From: Myxococcaceae bacterium
Lineage (GTDB): Bacteria > Myxococcota > Myxococcia > Myxococcales > Myxococcaceae
Direction: 5' to 3'
DNA: 7,180 nucleotides
Assembly: GCA_018262385.1 (NCBI GenBank)
Contig: JAGSPQ010000169.1
Coordinates: forward strand, 1 to 7,180
A program made the position numbers and the translations under genes. The notes under the pieces are model-generated. The model saw only the letters and a program-made list of their open reading frames with translations, was not told the DNA's origin and made no database searches. Shown here piece after piece: positions 7,033-7,180 of this stretch. Position 1 is the first letter of the stretch, and each line of letters starts with the position of its first letter.

Positions 7033-7180
7033 CGTGATGAACTCTTCGTCCTCGGCGATGTTCGGCAGGATCCGCTTGATGGCGACGATGCGCTCGAAGC
7101 CCCCGGCGCCGAAGGTCTTGGCGCGCCAGACCTAGGCCATGCCGCCGATGTTGACGCGGTCGAGCAGCAGGTACTTCCCG
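7033..7180 (-). pseudogene. 5' segment of the same kinase gene, interrupted by an in-frame TAG
   Basis: Translated in the kinase frame, the window edge reads GKYLLLDRVNIGGMA, then TAG (7132-7134), then VWRAKTFGAGGFERIVAIK and RILPNIAEDEEFIT directly into the ATG at 7030-7032. This is the standard N-lobe of myxobacterial kinases: the Gly-rich loop, and the ATP-anchoring lysine of VAIK (codon 7075-7077). The TAG replaces the Glu that usually follows GGMA, a one-base change (GAG to TAG). Homology on both sides with no frameshift shows it is one gene. It may be a true nonsense mutation, a sequencing error or a readthrough site. No ATG, GTG or TTG codon occurs between the TAG and 7032. Confidence 0.8.
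7132..7134 (-). other. In-frame amber (TAG) codon in the kinase Gly-rich loop
   Basis: The + strand reads CTA here, within CCTAGG; the - strand codon is TAG, 34 codons before the ATG at 7032. A GAG at this place would restore the usual GGMAEVWRAK. The difference is one G-to-T change on the coding strand. Confidence 0.9.

Noticed and set aside
7132..7134. Amber codon reassignment or programmed amino-acid insertion as the explanation for the kinase TAG
   Set aside because: Two other genes in the window end in TAG at family-consistent C-termini, and no insertion element or structured signal is evident near the codon. Mutation or sequence error is simpler.

Overview
The window is a high-GC bacterial chromosome segment with five protein genes. 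It most resembles the Myxococcota (myxobacteria and relatives). The evidence is the base composition and a Ser/Thr kinase with the HRDVSPQN catalytic loop, a long Pro-rich linker, one membrane helix and a PEGA-like C-terminal domain, which is a common myxobacterial layout. This assignment is an inference from gene style; there is no rRNA or marker gene here.

Left part, + strand: the window opens inside an alpha-2-macroglobulin-like protein (to 1972; 5' end missing). It shows no CxEQ thioester motif in the visible part. A 93-bp spacer with two weak stem-loops follows, then a 208-residue LysM protein (2066-2692) whose C-terminal half has a Cys/His pair typical of CHAP/NlpC-P60-like peptidoglycan hydrolases. 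It has no signal peptide.

Right part, - strand, reading from the right edge toward the left: a receptor-type Ser/Thr protein kinase (5' end beyond the window), a 581-residue protein with two AAA+ modules (3351-5096), and a 217-residue hemolysin III/PAQR-family membrane protein (2701-3354). The gaps are 28 bp and a 4-base start/stop overlap (TTGA), so the three look like one transcription unit. The unit converges on the LysM gene with only 8 bp between the stop codons.

The most striking observation is in the kinase. Its conserved N-terminal Gly-rich loop (GKYLLLDRVNIGGMA, then VWRAK) is readable in the same frame upstream of the first downstream ATG, but an in-frame TAG at 7132-7134 sits exactly where family members usually have Glu (GGMAEV). 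As written, no complete kinase can be made without readthrough. A recent nonsense mutation or a sequencing/assembly error are the leading explanations. Two neighbouring genes end in TAG, which argues against amber reassignment. The second interesting point is the linkage of a transmembrane kinase, a tandem AAA+ ATPase whose first module has lost its P-loop, and a PAQR membrane protein. There are no tRNA, rRNA, CRISPR, IS or phage-integration signatures in the window.
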